Of a stretch of DNA of 64,000 nt, positions 43,558 through 51,590 are shown piece after piece. Source of the stretch: Synergistota bacterium (GTDB lineage Bacteria > Synergistota > GBS-1). The position numbers and the translations under genes were made by a program. The notes beneath the pieces were generated by a model. That model was not told the origin of the DNA, ran no database searches, and saw nothing but the letters and a program-made list of their open reading frames with translations. The stretch lies in assembly GCA_025060595.1 (NCBI GenBank), contig JANXBX010000010.1:1-64000 (forward strand), written 5' to 3'. The stretch's first letter is position 1. Each line of letters opens with the position of its first letter.

Positions 43558-44446
43558 AGTTAACCTTGAAGAGGCGGGTAAACGATTAGACAAGTTTCTT
43601 GCAGAAAAGCTACTCGAGTTCTCCAGATCCTTTATAAAGGATCTCATAGAAGAGGGCAAGGTAAAAGTTAATGAAAAGAAAAGCGAACCAAGTTACAAGA
43701 TAAAAGCCGGTGATGAAATTAAAATAGAGGAGTTTTCCCCTCCACAGAAGGAACTAAAGCCCCAAGACATAGCTCTAAAAACGGTTTATGAAGATGAGGA
43801 TATACTGATCATAGACAAACCCGCTGGCATGGCAGTTCACCCAGCGCCAGGATGTGAAGAAAACACGGTAGTCAACGCATTACTCAACAGATACAAGGAT
43901 TTACCAGCCTCTTCTCCAGAAAGGCCAGGTATAATCCATCGGCTTGATAAAGACACTTCGGGATTAATGATAATAGCTAAAAGCCCGTTAGCATATAATA
44001 AGCTCTCCAAAGACTTTGCTGAAAGGAAAATAGATAAAAAATATCTAGCCTTACTTGTCGGAAACCTACCTATTGATGAGGGTGTAATAGACCTACCCAT
44101 AGGAAGGGATCCTTTTGATAGAAAAAAGATGAAAGTAACCCTTGGGGGAAGAGAAGCCATAACCTTATTCAAGGTTCTTAAAAGATACAAAAATTTCACT
44201 TTAGTGGAAGTTAAGATTAAAACAGGAAGAACCCACCAAATAAGAGTTCACTTCTCCTATGAAGGATATCCTGTTGCAGGGGACGAAATATATGGACAAG
44301 GAAAGATTTCTGGATTAGAAAGACAATTCTTACACGCATACTATCTATCCTTCAATCACCCTAGAACAATGAAAACCCTTATATTTAGGTCACCCTTACC
44401 TAAAGACCTTAGAGATTTTCTCCGCTCCTTGGTCTTACCCAAATAG
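43544..44446 (+). CDS. RluD/RluA-family pseudouridine synthase
   Basis: S4 domain at the N-terminus (about 12-60), catalytic HRLDKDTSGL with its Asp, and C-terminal KTGRTHQIRVH and GYPVAGDEIYG. 300 residues, normal for RluD. Likely modifies helix 69 uridines of 23S rRNA (RluD) but the exact site cannot be assigned. Its 3' end overlaps the convergent RqcH gene by 38 bp. Confidence 0.92.
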   Translation: MIIIKVNLEEAGKRLDKFLAEKLLEFSRSFIKDLIEEGKVKVNEKKSEPSYKIKAGDEIKIEEFSPPQKELKPQDIALKTVYEDEDILIIDKPAGMAVHPAPGCEENTVVNALLNRYKDLPASSPERPGIIHRLDKDTSGLMIIAKSPLAYNKLSKDFAERKIDKKYLALLVGNLPIDEGVIDLPIGRDPFDRKKMKVTLGGREAITLFKVLKRYKNFTLVEVKIKTGRTHQIRVHFSYEGYPVAGDEIYGQGKISGLERQFLHAYYLSFNHPRTMKTLIFRSPLPKDLRDFLRSLVLPK

Positions 44447-45950
44447 TTTTTTGATTCTTAATTAAAACAGCTCCTTTCTTACCAGAAGGATGCCTTTTAA
44501 CATACTTGACCAACGTATAGTCGACAGGGACTTTTGTATTCATCTTAGCTTTACTATAATAAGCAGCTAAAGAAGCAGCAATCTCTAAAACATCTTGAGG
44601 AACATCAGATCGTGAGAAATTTTTTATTATAACATGACTACCCGGTGAGCCTTTAACATGAAGCCAAACATCCTCTCCCGAAGCTATCTTAAAGGTTAAA
44701 ATCTCATTTGAAGAGCTCCCCTTACCAACTAATATAGTCCAGCCATTATATTTAAACTCCCTAAAAGGGCTGCTTACCTCAGAAGGTTTCTTCCTTTCAA
44801 CCGATAAACTTAGTGTTTTTACCCCCTCGAGCTTAGAAAGCTCTTCCTCAACCTTCTTAAGTTCCTCCTCCGCCTTCTCTATCCCTCTTTTAAGCTTTGA
44901 AGCCTCTTTAAAGTACCTCTGAGCATTCATTGCAGGCGTCAAAGAAGGATCAAGTTCCACTTCTTCAATTTCACCCGTATATGGATTAACCATATTGACT
45001 CTTGAAGCCTTGTCAGGTATAGATGAAAGATTAGTAAATATCATTTCACCGATAATCTCAAACCTTCTTACCTCATCCCTTCTCGATAAGAATTTATTTA
45101 GATTTTCTCTCTTCTTAAGAAGATATCTACGTCTATCTTCTATTTCCTTAGCTCTCCTTTGCTCCTCTTCCCTTAAAAGATCAACCTCAGCCTTCTCTTT
45201 TAAAAAGGACTCTATTAACTCTGAAAGGCTATTAAAATATTTTCTACCTATGGCCCCTTCCATATCGTAGTCAAAAATCCAATAATCAAGGGGATGTCCT
45301 TCAGGGGAAAGAAAGAGGGTTGGCTTATAGTTTCCCTTCTGTAATCTGTCTAACCATTCATTCCATCCTATCTCTACATTAGGGAAAGAGTTTAAGAAGC
45401 TTATAAGATTTCTGCTTAACCCCTGATAAGATCTCGTTTTAAAAGCATTTTCATTAAACTCATTTAAATGAAGAGGATTTACTCCCACGGAAGGAGGAGA
45501 CAAATAAAAGTTAGCCTCATATGAGACTTTATTCCAACTGCCTATTACTCTTCTACCTTCTCCAACTAAAATAGCATTTAACTTCTTTGGAATAAACTCT
45601 ACAAATAAACGCTTCCTTTCAACAAGTCTACCAGGATAAACTACCTCAAAGTCTAAGATAATGACCCTATCAAACTCATTCTGATATATACTAACTAAAG
45701 TGCTCCCTACAAGATGTTTTCTCAAGAGCAAAACGAAAGGAGACTCTATCTCATCGGAAGGCACAAAAGGGTCTTTACTAATGAAGGCAGAAAAACTCCT
45801 TTCATGCAAAATGAAAATAAAATGCTCTTCTTTCCCAACTTCGAAAGAAAAACCTTCCCTATTTCCTTTTACCCCTTTAATAACTTTTCCCAAAAGAGAA
45901 GATTTCGCCTCTTTTACAAGAAGATAAATTAAGCTACTATCAAAGGCCAT
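44409..45950 (-). CDS. rqcH: RqcH / NFACT ribosome quality-control protein
   Basis: Binds split 50S subunits with stalled peptidyl-tRNA and adds alanine tails. N-terminal NFACT-N with the DR pair in EFDRVII (Asp94/Arg95, which contacts tRNA in known RqcH), a central coiled coil (about 255-370, rich in Arg/Lys/Glu), and C-terminal NFACT-R with DVWLHVKGSPGSHVIIKN. 513 residues, normal. A bacterial rescue companion to Lon and Clp found elsewhere in this window. Converges on rluD with a 38-bp overlap. Confidence 0.9.
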   Translation of the reverse strand: MAFDSSLIYLLVKEAKSSLLGKVIKGVKGNREGFSFEVGKEEHFIFILHERSFSAFISKDPFVPSDEIESPFVLLLRKHLVGSTLVSIYQNEFDRVIILDFEVVYPGRLVERKRLFVEFIPKKLNAILVGEGRRVIGSWNKVSYEANFYLSPPSVGVNPLHLNEFNENAFKTRSYQGLSRNLISFLNSFPNVEIGWNEWLDRLQKGNYKPTLFLSPEGHPLDYWIFDYDMEGAIGRKYFNSLSELIESFLKEKAEVDLLREEEQRRAKEIEDRRRYLLKKRENLNKFLSRRDEVRRFEIIGEMIFTNLSSIPDKASRVNMVNPYTGEIEEVELDPSLTPAMNAQRYFKEASKLKRGIEKAEEELKKVEEELSKLEGVKTLSLSVERKKPSEVSSPFREFKYNGWTILVGKGSSSNEILTFKIASGEDVWLHVKGSPGSHVIIKNFSRSDVPQDVLEIAASLAAYYSKAKMNTKVPVDYTLVKYVKRHPSGKKGAVLIKNQKTIWVRPRSGENL

Positions 45951-45967
45951 ACCCTAGGAAAGATACA

Positions 45968-47026
45968 TTATTCAACTACCTTAGCAATCATAGAAGTCTT
46001 CAAATCTCTTTCCGTTTTTATATTTCCTTTACCCTTGCTTTTTGCAAGATATAAGGCTTCATCAGCTCTTAAAAGAAGCTCTCTTGGCGTATCTTTCTTG
46101 CTAGCCTCAGCTAAACCAGCACTTAAAGTAACCCTTATCTGATTCCCTTTACTAGTAGGGAACAAAACTTTCTCCACATTTGAAAGGATTCTCTCCATAA
46201 CTGCAAAAGCATCCTCTAGCTTTCTACCTGGCATAAGAATACAGAACTCATCTCCTCCATATCGATAAAGCAGATCTCCATTAGATAGTCCGCTTTTAAC
46301 GACTTCAGTTACCTTTCTTAAAACGTCATCACCAAATACATGCCCATATTTATCATTTATTTCCTTGAAATTATCTATGTCAAATATAACTACACTAAAT
46401 GGGGTACCTTCTACCTTCTTTTTCTTTATATTCAGAACAACCATTGTCTCCAAACTACCTCTGTTAAGAGCCCCAGTTAAACGATCAGTCAAAGCTTCTG
46501 TTTGTACTTTCTTAAGCTCTTGTTTCAAATCCTTTATCTGTCTCTTAGAATCCTCAAGCTCCTTGTTGAGATCATCTATCTTCTTTCTAGCTCTTACAAC
46601 CTCCTCAAGCAATCCCTTAACTAAAGAAGATATATCTCTTTTCTCAACAGCTTCTTTAACCCCATCAGAAAAAATCTCAATCGTAGAATCAAAATCTTTT
46701 CCCATCCCATGCAGGTTTTCAGCATGATTGGCAAGCTCTTCAGCTACAGCATAAAGCTTAGCCGAGGTCTCAGCTAAGACCGTCTCTTTATCACTTGTCC
46801 CTAAGTTAAGTCCCCATTCCTTGATGAAGTTCTCCCATGTCAGTGGAATATTACTTTCCTTAAATTTTTCCACTATTTTATAACACCTTTCATAATTCTC
46901 TGGGGTTAAAGGAATATAGTATCTTTTATCCGTGGCAAAAATTAAAGCTGTACGTGCAATCTCACTTATTCTTTCCAGTTCTTTTTTCCTTTTTTCCAAC
47001 TCATTACTATCAAGTAAAGAAACCAT
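45968..47026 (-). CDS. Cytoplasmic GGDEF diguanylate cyclase with novel N-terminal helical region
   Basis: The C-terminal GGDEF domain (about 180-340) has RYGGDEF (GGDEF 257-261) and DRLTGALNRGSL. The active site looks intact for making cyclic di-GMP. The inhibitory RxxD I-site is absent: five residues upstream the sequence is SNGD. Residues 1-140 are a helical region with no recognised sensor, and 145-178 a coiled coil. No membrane segment. SD AGGA seven bases before ATG. 9 bp downstream of the ADP-ribosylglycohydrolase gene. Confidence 0.88.
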   Translation of the reverse strand: MVSLLDSNELEKRKKELERISEIARTALIFATDKRYYIPLTPENYERCYKIVEKFKESNIPLTWENFIKEWGLNLGTSDKETVLAETSAKLYAVAEELANHAENLHGMGKDFDSTIEIFSDGVKEAVEKRDISSLVKGLLEEVVRARKKIDDLNKELEDSKRQIKDLKQELKKVQTEALTDRLTGALNRGSLETMVVLNIKKKKVEGTPFSVVIFDIDNFKEINDKYGHVFGDDVLRKVTEVVKSGLSNGDLLYRYGGDEFCILMPGRKLEDAFAVMERILSNVEKVLFPTSKGNQIRVTLSAGLAEASKKDTPRELLLRADEALYLAKSKGKGNIKTERDLKTSMIAKVVE

Positions 47027-47035
47027 TAAGCTTTC

Positions 47036-47962
47036 CTACCTCTCCTTTTTTCTCTCCCAAAGCTCATATAATCTCTCACCAAGAGAAGTTATATAATCCC
47101 TTCTCTCTAACCCGTTTAGCCAGTTTTCAGGAATAGCCCCAGCCCCATTAAAAGCTCCACTTATAGCGCCGGTTAATGCTGCTATAGTATCAGTATCTCC
47201 ACCAGCCATAACAGCATTAACCACACTTCCAAGAAAACTATCTGGTGAAAACGCGAAACAATAAAGCGCACTTGGAACGCTTTCAACTACATATACGCTT
47301 GTCCCCAGAAGAGGAAGAGCATCCATAGGAGGAAAGTCCTCTTGCAAGTAGCTATGAGCCTTCTTAAGCTTATTTGCAATTTCAGAATTACCCACATAAT
47401 CCGCAACTTCCATTAGGAACGTATCAGGATTAAGAGTTCCACTAGATGCACGAGCTATAGCATAAGCTATAGCTTGGGCTCCCTTTATAGCTTCTATATT
47501 TTTATGAGTTATTTCAACAGCAAGCTTAACTTTTTCCTTTAACTTATTAAAATCATCCTTATAAAGAAGAGCAAGAGGAACTACCCTAACAGCCCCCCCA
47601 TTACTTGCAGCCATATCTCCACCAATTCCACTCTCCCTCCACGAAATTCCTTTAAGGAGTTTCTCTATAGCCTCCTTCGTTACCTTACCTACTCCTCTTG
47701 TATCACCTTTTTTATACCATTCTACAAGCTTTTTAGCTGTGTCTTCAGGATCTATATCTCCTTTATCTATAATGCTTTCCGCCTGAGCAATAGCAAGCAT
47801 AGTATCATCAGTAAATTGCCCTGCTTTCAAACCAGCGCGTGAAAGAAAACTCTTTCTATCCCATTTTTTCCTAATATCCCTCGAATTCCATCCTTCAAAG
47901 GGCATACCCAGAGCATCACCTACAGCAAGCCCGAGAAGCGCTCCTACAAACTTATCTTTCAC
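47036..47962 (-). CDS. ADP-ribosylglycohydrolase family protein (DraG/ARH type)
   Basis: Removes ADP-ribose from proteins or nucleic acids using two magnesium ions. Metal-binding GQFTDDTM (Thr51-Asp52-Asp53-Thr54) and AGGDTDTI (Asp256, Thr257, Asp258) are intact. 308 residues, family length. In nitrogen-fixers DraG reverses ARTs; no ADP-ribosyltransferase gene is in this window. It starts at GTG 47962 with GGGGGG seven bases upstream. Sits between the asparaginase and GGDEF genes. Confidence 0.9.
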   Translation of the reverse strand: MKDKFVGALLGLAVGDALGMPFEGWNSRDIRKKWDRKSFLSRAGLKAGQFTDDTMLAIAQAESIIDKGDIDPEDTAKKLVEWYKKGDTRGVGKVTKEAIEKLLKGISWRESGIGGDMAASNGGAVRVVPLALLYKDDFNKLKEKVKLAVEITHKNIEAIKGAQAIAYAIARASSGTLNPDTFLMEVADYVGNSEIANKLKKAHSYLQEDFPPMDALPLLGTSVYVVESVPSALYCFAFSPDSFLGSVVNAVMAGGDTDTIAALTGAISGAFNGAGAIPENWLNGLERRDYITSLGERLYELWERKKER

Positions 47963-47980
47963 TAAACAACCCCCCTCTTC

Positions 47981-48952
47981 TTAGGAGAACCTTTCCCTTA
48001 ACTCATCGATATCTCTAGTTACTCCCAAAAGAACCATCAACTTAACCCTTGCTTTCAACCCATTAAGCTTCCCAGCCGGTATGATGCCTCTCTTGACAAG
48101 ATCCAAGCTACCACCACTATATCCATATATCGGAATTACATCAGAACCTGGGCACCTACTTGCAAGAACTATAAAAAGACCATTCTCTAAGGCTTTCTCT
48201 AAAAATGGAACCAAAGAAGGAGGAACATTACCCACTCCCATACCTTCTAAAACTATCCCTTTATAATTGGCGGAAATTAAAAGATCTATAATATCTGGAT
48301 CCATAGAGAAGCAAACCTTTATCAAAGCAACCCTTTCTTCTACTTCATCAATCTCATAAAATTCCCTCTTAAGAAGCTTTCTTCTAAACTCTACTCCATT
48401 AGGTGTTAAACTTCCTAAAAAGCCGTAAGGGAAAGAAGAAAAGGCGTCTATTCCGAAAGATTTTAGCTTTATAACTTCAGAAGCAGCATGAATTTCATCA
48501 TTCATGACCACCAAAACGCCTTGTCCTATAGCATCAAAGCAAGAAGCAACTTTTATAGCGTTATATAGGTTCCTTAAAGCATCGCTACCAGGAAAGCTTA
48601 AAGGATACATCGCCCCAGTAAAAACCACAGGAACAGCACCACCGTAAAGAAGATCCACCATATAAGATGTTTCCTCAAGGGCATCAGTCCCATGGGTCAC
48701 AACTATACCATCATAGCTCTTTGAAAGCTCTCTTATTAAACGAACCAATTCCATTACATCCCTTGTAGTTAAATAACCTGATGGAAGCAACTTCCACTCC
48801 TTAACTTCTATCTCCGAAACATTTGAAGGAAGAACAGGTAGCTTGCTAACAAGATCCGCACCTTTAAGGCGAGGCATCAGCCCACTGTTTCCAGACTCAT
48901 CCATTGAAATAGTCCCACCTGTAGTTATAATAGCAATCCTATTTTCCCCGAT
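47981..48952 (-). CDS. L-asparaginase, read from an AUC start codon
   Basis: Type I cytoplasmic-like asparaginase. The N-terminal catalytic motif ITTGGTIS (nucleophile Thr11) lies upstream of the first ATG (48904), which encodes only residue 17. No ATG, GTG or TTG precedes it in frame back to a stop codon. The best reading is an ATC at 48952, nine bases after GGGGGAGG, giving MGENRIAIITTGGTISMDES and 323 residues. Further motifs are VVTHGTDALEET (Thr89/Asp90), TGAMYPLS and GMGVGNVPPSL. Starting at 48904 would delete the nucleophile. If no AUC start is used, the gene would need a nonstandard one or the assembly has an error. Follows the aminotransferase gene by 115 bp. Confidence 0.82.
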   Translation of the reverse strand: MGENRIAIITTGGTISMDESGNSGLMPRLKGADLVSKLPVLPSNVSEIEVKEWKLLPSGYLTTRDVMELVRLIRELSKSYDGIVVTHGTDALEETSYMVDLLYGGAVPVVFTGAMYPLSFPGSDALRNLYNAIKVASCFDAIGQGVLVVMNDEIHAASEVIKLKSFGIDAFSSFPYGFLGSLTPNGVEFRRKLLKREFYEIDEVEERVALIKVCFSMDPDIIDLLISANYKGIVLEGMGVGNVPPSLVPFLEKALENGLFIVLASRCPGSDVIPIYGYSGGSLDLVKRGIIPAGKLNGLKARVKLMVLLGVTRDIDELRERFS

Positions 48953-49067
48953 TTTAAAACACCTCCCCCTTAAAAGATTTTAACATAAAAGTTGCCACCA
49001 AATGATTCACAGGAAACTTATAACTTCTTTAATTATTGTTAATTTGCTCCATGAAATTAAAACTTCC

Positions 49068-50351
49068 CTATTCCCTACTCAGCAACCCAAGGCTTTCCTT
49101 AAGTATCTCATAGGCTTTTTCAAGCTCATCCCTCGATATAATAAGAGGTGGTTGAATTCTTATAACGTTTCCATAAACACCCCCAACCCCAACAAGAAGC
49201 CCCCTCTCCCTACAAAGCCTCCTAAGAGCTTCAGCTTCTTCAGAAGCGGGAGCTTTATCCTTACCCTTAACAAGCTCTATCCCTATCATTAACCCTTTAC
49301 CTCTTATGTCACCTATAAGTTTAAATAGCTCTTTAAGCTCCGCAAGCTTACCTAAAAACCAGTTACCTTTTTCCTCAACTTGCTTAGGAAGATCCTCGCG
49401 AAGCATAAATTCAATATTTGCTAAGGCAGCTGCACATGAAACAGGATTTCCTCCGAAGGTACTCAAGTGATCACCAGGTCTAAAAGCATTTGCAAGCTCC
49501 TCTTTAGCTATAAATGCCCCCAGAGGAAAACCATCAGCAATTCCCTTAGCCAGAGTCATACCATCAGGTTCAACACCATAATGCTCTATGGCAAACATCT
49601 TACCAGTTCTACCAAAGCCGCTTTGAACTTCATCAACTATAAAGAGTATCCCATACTTGTCAAGTATAGACTTTACTTCTTTAAAATACTCAGTTGGAGG
49701 AACTATAATACCCCCTTCACCTAGGAGAGGTTCGGCAAAAAATGCAGCAACGCTTCCACTCGTATTAAATCTAATCACATCTTCAAGGAACTTAGCACAT
49801 CTCAAATCACAACTAGGATAGCTTAAGCCAAAGGAACATCGATAACAGTAAGGCGCAGGCGAAAAAGTTGTTCCAGAAAGATATGGCCCACCATTTCTTT
49901 TTCTCCCCATATTACCAGTTATGCTTAAGGTCCCAACAGTTCTTCCATGGAAAGAATACTGAAGGGCAATAAACTCATACTTACCTGTAAATTGCTTAGA
50001 TGCTCTCATCGCAGCCTCATTTGCTTCCGCTCCACTATTAGAGAAGAAGGTTTTCTTTAACTTACCAGGTGTAATTTGAGCAAGCTTCTCGGCTAGATCA
50101 GCCACAGGCTTTATATAGTAAACATAAGTACAGGCATGTATTAACTTTTCTATTTGCTCTTTGGCCGCTTTTACAACTTCATCATTACAATGGCCTGCAT
50201 TAACAACAGCTATACCAGCGAAGCAGTCAATATACTCCTTTCCACTTTCATCATAAATTATTGCACCTTTAGCTCTTTCTATAACTACAGGTTCTATAGC
50301 TTTAACCATACTCGTATTTACATATTCTCTATACTTCTCTACCGTATTCAT
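49068..50351 (-). CDS. Class III PLP aminotransferase (4-aminobutyrate / beta-alanine type)
   Basis: Transfers an amino group from an omega-amino acid to an oxo-acid. PLP lysine Lys269 (TLAKGIADG), Asp240 (VDEVQSGFGRTG) contacting the ring nitrogen, and NSGAEANEAAMRASK. A four-cysteine cluster (Cys169, Cys172, Cys181, Cys185) occurs in AGXT2/GabT-like members. Physiological substrate could be GABA, beta-alanine, or N-acetylornithine; the flanking transporter and amidase lean to an omega-amino acid (inference). 427 residues, normal. 4 bp after the M20 gene. Confidence 0.9.
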   Translation of the reverse strand: MNTVEKYREYVNTSMVKAIEPVVIERAKGAIIYDESGKEYIDCFAGIAVVNAGHCNDEVVKAAKEQIEKLIHACTYVYYIKPVADLAEKLAQITPGKLKKTFFSNSGAEANEAAMRASKQFTGKYEFIALQYSFHGRTVGTLSITGNMGRKRNGGPYLSGTTFSPAPYCYRCSFGLSYPSCDLRCAKFLEDVIRFNTSGSVAAFFAEPLLGEGGIIVPPTEYFKEVKSILDKYGILFIVDEVQSGFGRTGKMFAIEHYGVEPDGMTLAKGIADGFPLGAFIAKEELANAFRPGDHLSTFGGNPVSCAAALANIEFMLREDLPKQVEEKGNWFLGKLAELKELFKLIGDIRGKGLMIGIELVKGKDKAPASEEAEALRRLCRERGLLVGVGGVYGNVIRIQPPLIISRDELEKAYEILKESLGLLSRE

Positions 50352-50354
50352 ATC

Positions 50355-51584
50355 CTATCCCTCTCCCTCCCTTAAAAAATCCAATATGCTTAAAGCATAT
50401 ATCTTAGCTGTATCAAGAAGGTCTTCTATAATAACATACTCATCCACCTGATGAGGAATCTCCCTTTCTCCCGCTCCTATCACTACTACAGGGATGTTTT
50501 TCCAAGCCCTTAAGAAAGTCCCATCGGTAGCTCCAGGAACACCGTTATAAATAGGCTCTTTCCCCTTAACCTTTCGGTAAGCTCTATGAACTGCCTTAAC
50601 TATGGGATCATCCTTAGGGGTACTGACGCAAGGTCTTCTCTCTAAAACCTCAAGCTCATAATTAAAATCCGTAATCTCAAGTTTTATACTATCTAAGCAA
50701 GCTTTGATTCTCTCTATTAAATCAATATCATCCTGCCCCGGAATAGTCCTTATATCATATCCTATCAAACAATCCTCAGGTATAACATTAAGCTGACCTT
50801 TACCATTAGAAGGGGACATAACAACCGTAGGCGTTATACTCGGATAACCAAGATACTCATGAGCCTTCAGTCTTTCCTTCTCCTCTGCTTCAAGATCTCT
50901 AATCTTCAAGATTGCTTTAGCCATACCTATATTTGGATTTATACCAGCATAAGGCATACAACCATGAGCCATTTTCCCCTTAACTCTAAGAATAACCCTT
51001 AAAGCTCCTTTTATATCCAGGCAAATTTGATTATCAACAGGTTCACAAATTATAGCACCATCTACATCATCGGCCCAACCGCGCTTTATAAAATCCTTTA
51101 TCCCAATCATAAGGCCTTCCTCATCCACCGGAATGCATAGTATAACCTTCCCTGAGAATTTTATTTCAGAGTCCTTCAAAGCTTTAGCAGCAATTATAGC
51201 TGCAGCTAAATTCCCTTTTGTATCGCACGAACCCCTACCATAGATCTTCCCATCAACTATTTCTCCACTAAAAGGATGGCATTTCCATCTATTTACATCA
51301 CCTGGAGTAACTACATCAGTATGTCCCTCAAGAAGAATAGTCTTGCCCCCTGAAGCGCCCCTAAGAATGGCAACCACATTAGGCCTCTTAGGGGCAACTT
51401 CCTCTATATAAACATCAAAACCTATACCTTTAAGCCTTTCATACAAAAATTTAGCCACTCTTTCTTCATTAGCATTCTCATCAGAAGGATCATAAACGCT
51501 TGAAATCCTTATAAGCTCTTGAGTTAAGGATATTAACTCTTCCTCTTTTATAAAGCTTAATATCTTTTTTTCCTCATTGTCCAG
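50355..51584 (-). CDS. M20 family amidohydrolase/peptidase (ArgE/DapE/ACY1 type), CUG start
   Basis: Dinuclear zinc hydrolase of N-acyl-amino acids or dipeptides. GHTDVVTPGD (metal His/Asp), YGRGSCDTKG (bridging Asp), VDEEGLM (Glu pair), and a dimerisation domain with GKMAHGCMP. The frame continues 42 codons upstream of the GTG at 51458 with a typical M20 start (EEELISLTQELIRISSVYDP), but there is no ATG, GTG or TTG in that part. A CTG at 51584 follows GGGAG nine bases earlier and gives MDNEEKKILSF. 409 residues fits the family; from 51458 only 367. Substrate is unknown. Confidence 0.82.
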   Translation of the reverse strand: MDNEEKKILSFIKEEELISLTQELIRISSVYDPSDENANEERVAKFLYERLKGIGFDVYIEEVAPKRPNVVAILRGASGGKTILLEGHTDVVTPGDVNRWKCHPFSGEIVDGKIYGRGSCDTKGNLAAAIIAAKALKDSEIKFSGKVILCIPVDEEGLMIGIKDFIKRGWADDVDGAIICEPVDNQICLDIKGALRVILRVKGKMAHGCMPYAGINPNIGMAKAILKIRDLEAEEKERLKAHEYLGYPSITPTVVMSPSNGKGQLNVIPEDCLIGYDIRTIPGQDDIDLIERIKACLDSIKLEITDFNYELEVLERRPCVSTPKDDPIVKAVHRAYRKVKGKEPIYNGVPGATDGTFLRAWKNIPVVVIGAGEREIPHQVDEYVIIEDLLDTAKIYALSILDFLREGEG

Positions 51585-51590
51585 CTTAAA

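Noticed and set aside
47981-48904. Asparaginase read as a truncated gene starting at the ATG at 48904
   Set aside because: The catalytic TTGGTIS is encoded in frame immediately upstream, with a correctly placed SD, so the gene is full length with an unusual start and not a truncated one.
50355-51458. M20 gene read from the GTG at 51458
   Set aside because: It would remove the family-conserved N-terminal 42 residues that are encoded in frame upstream.
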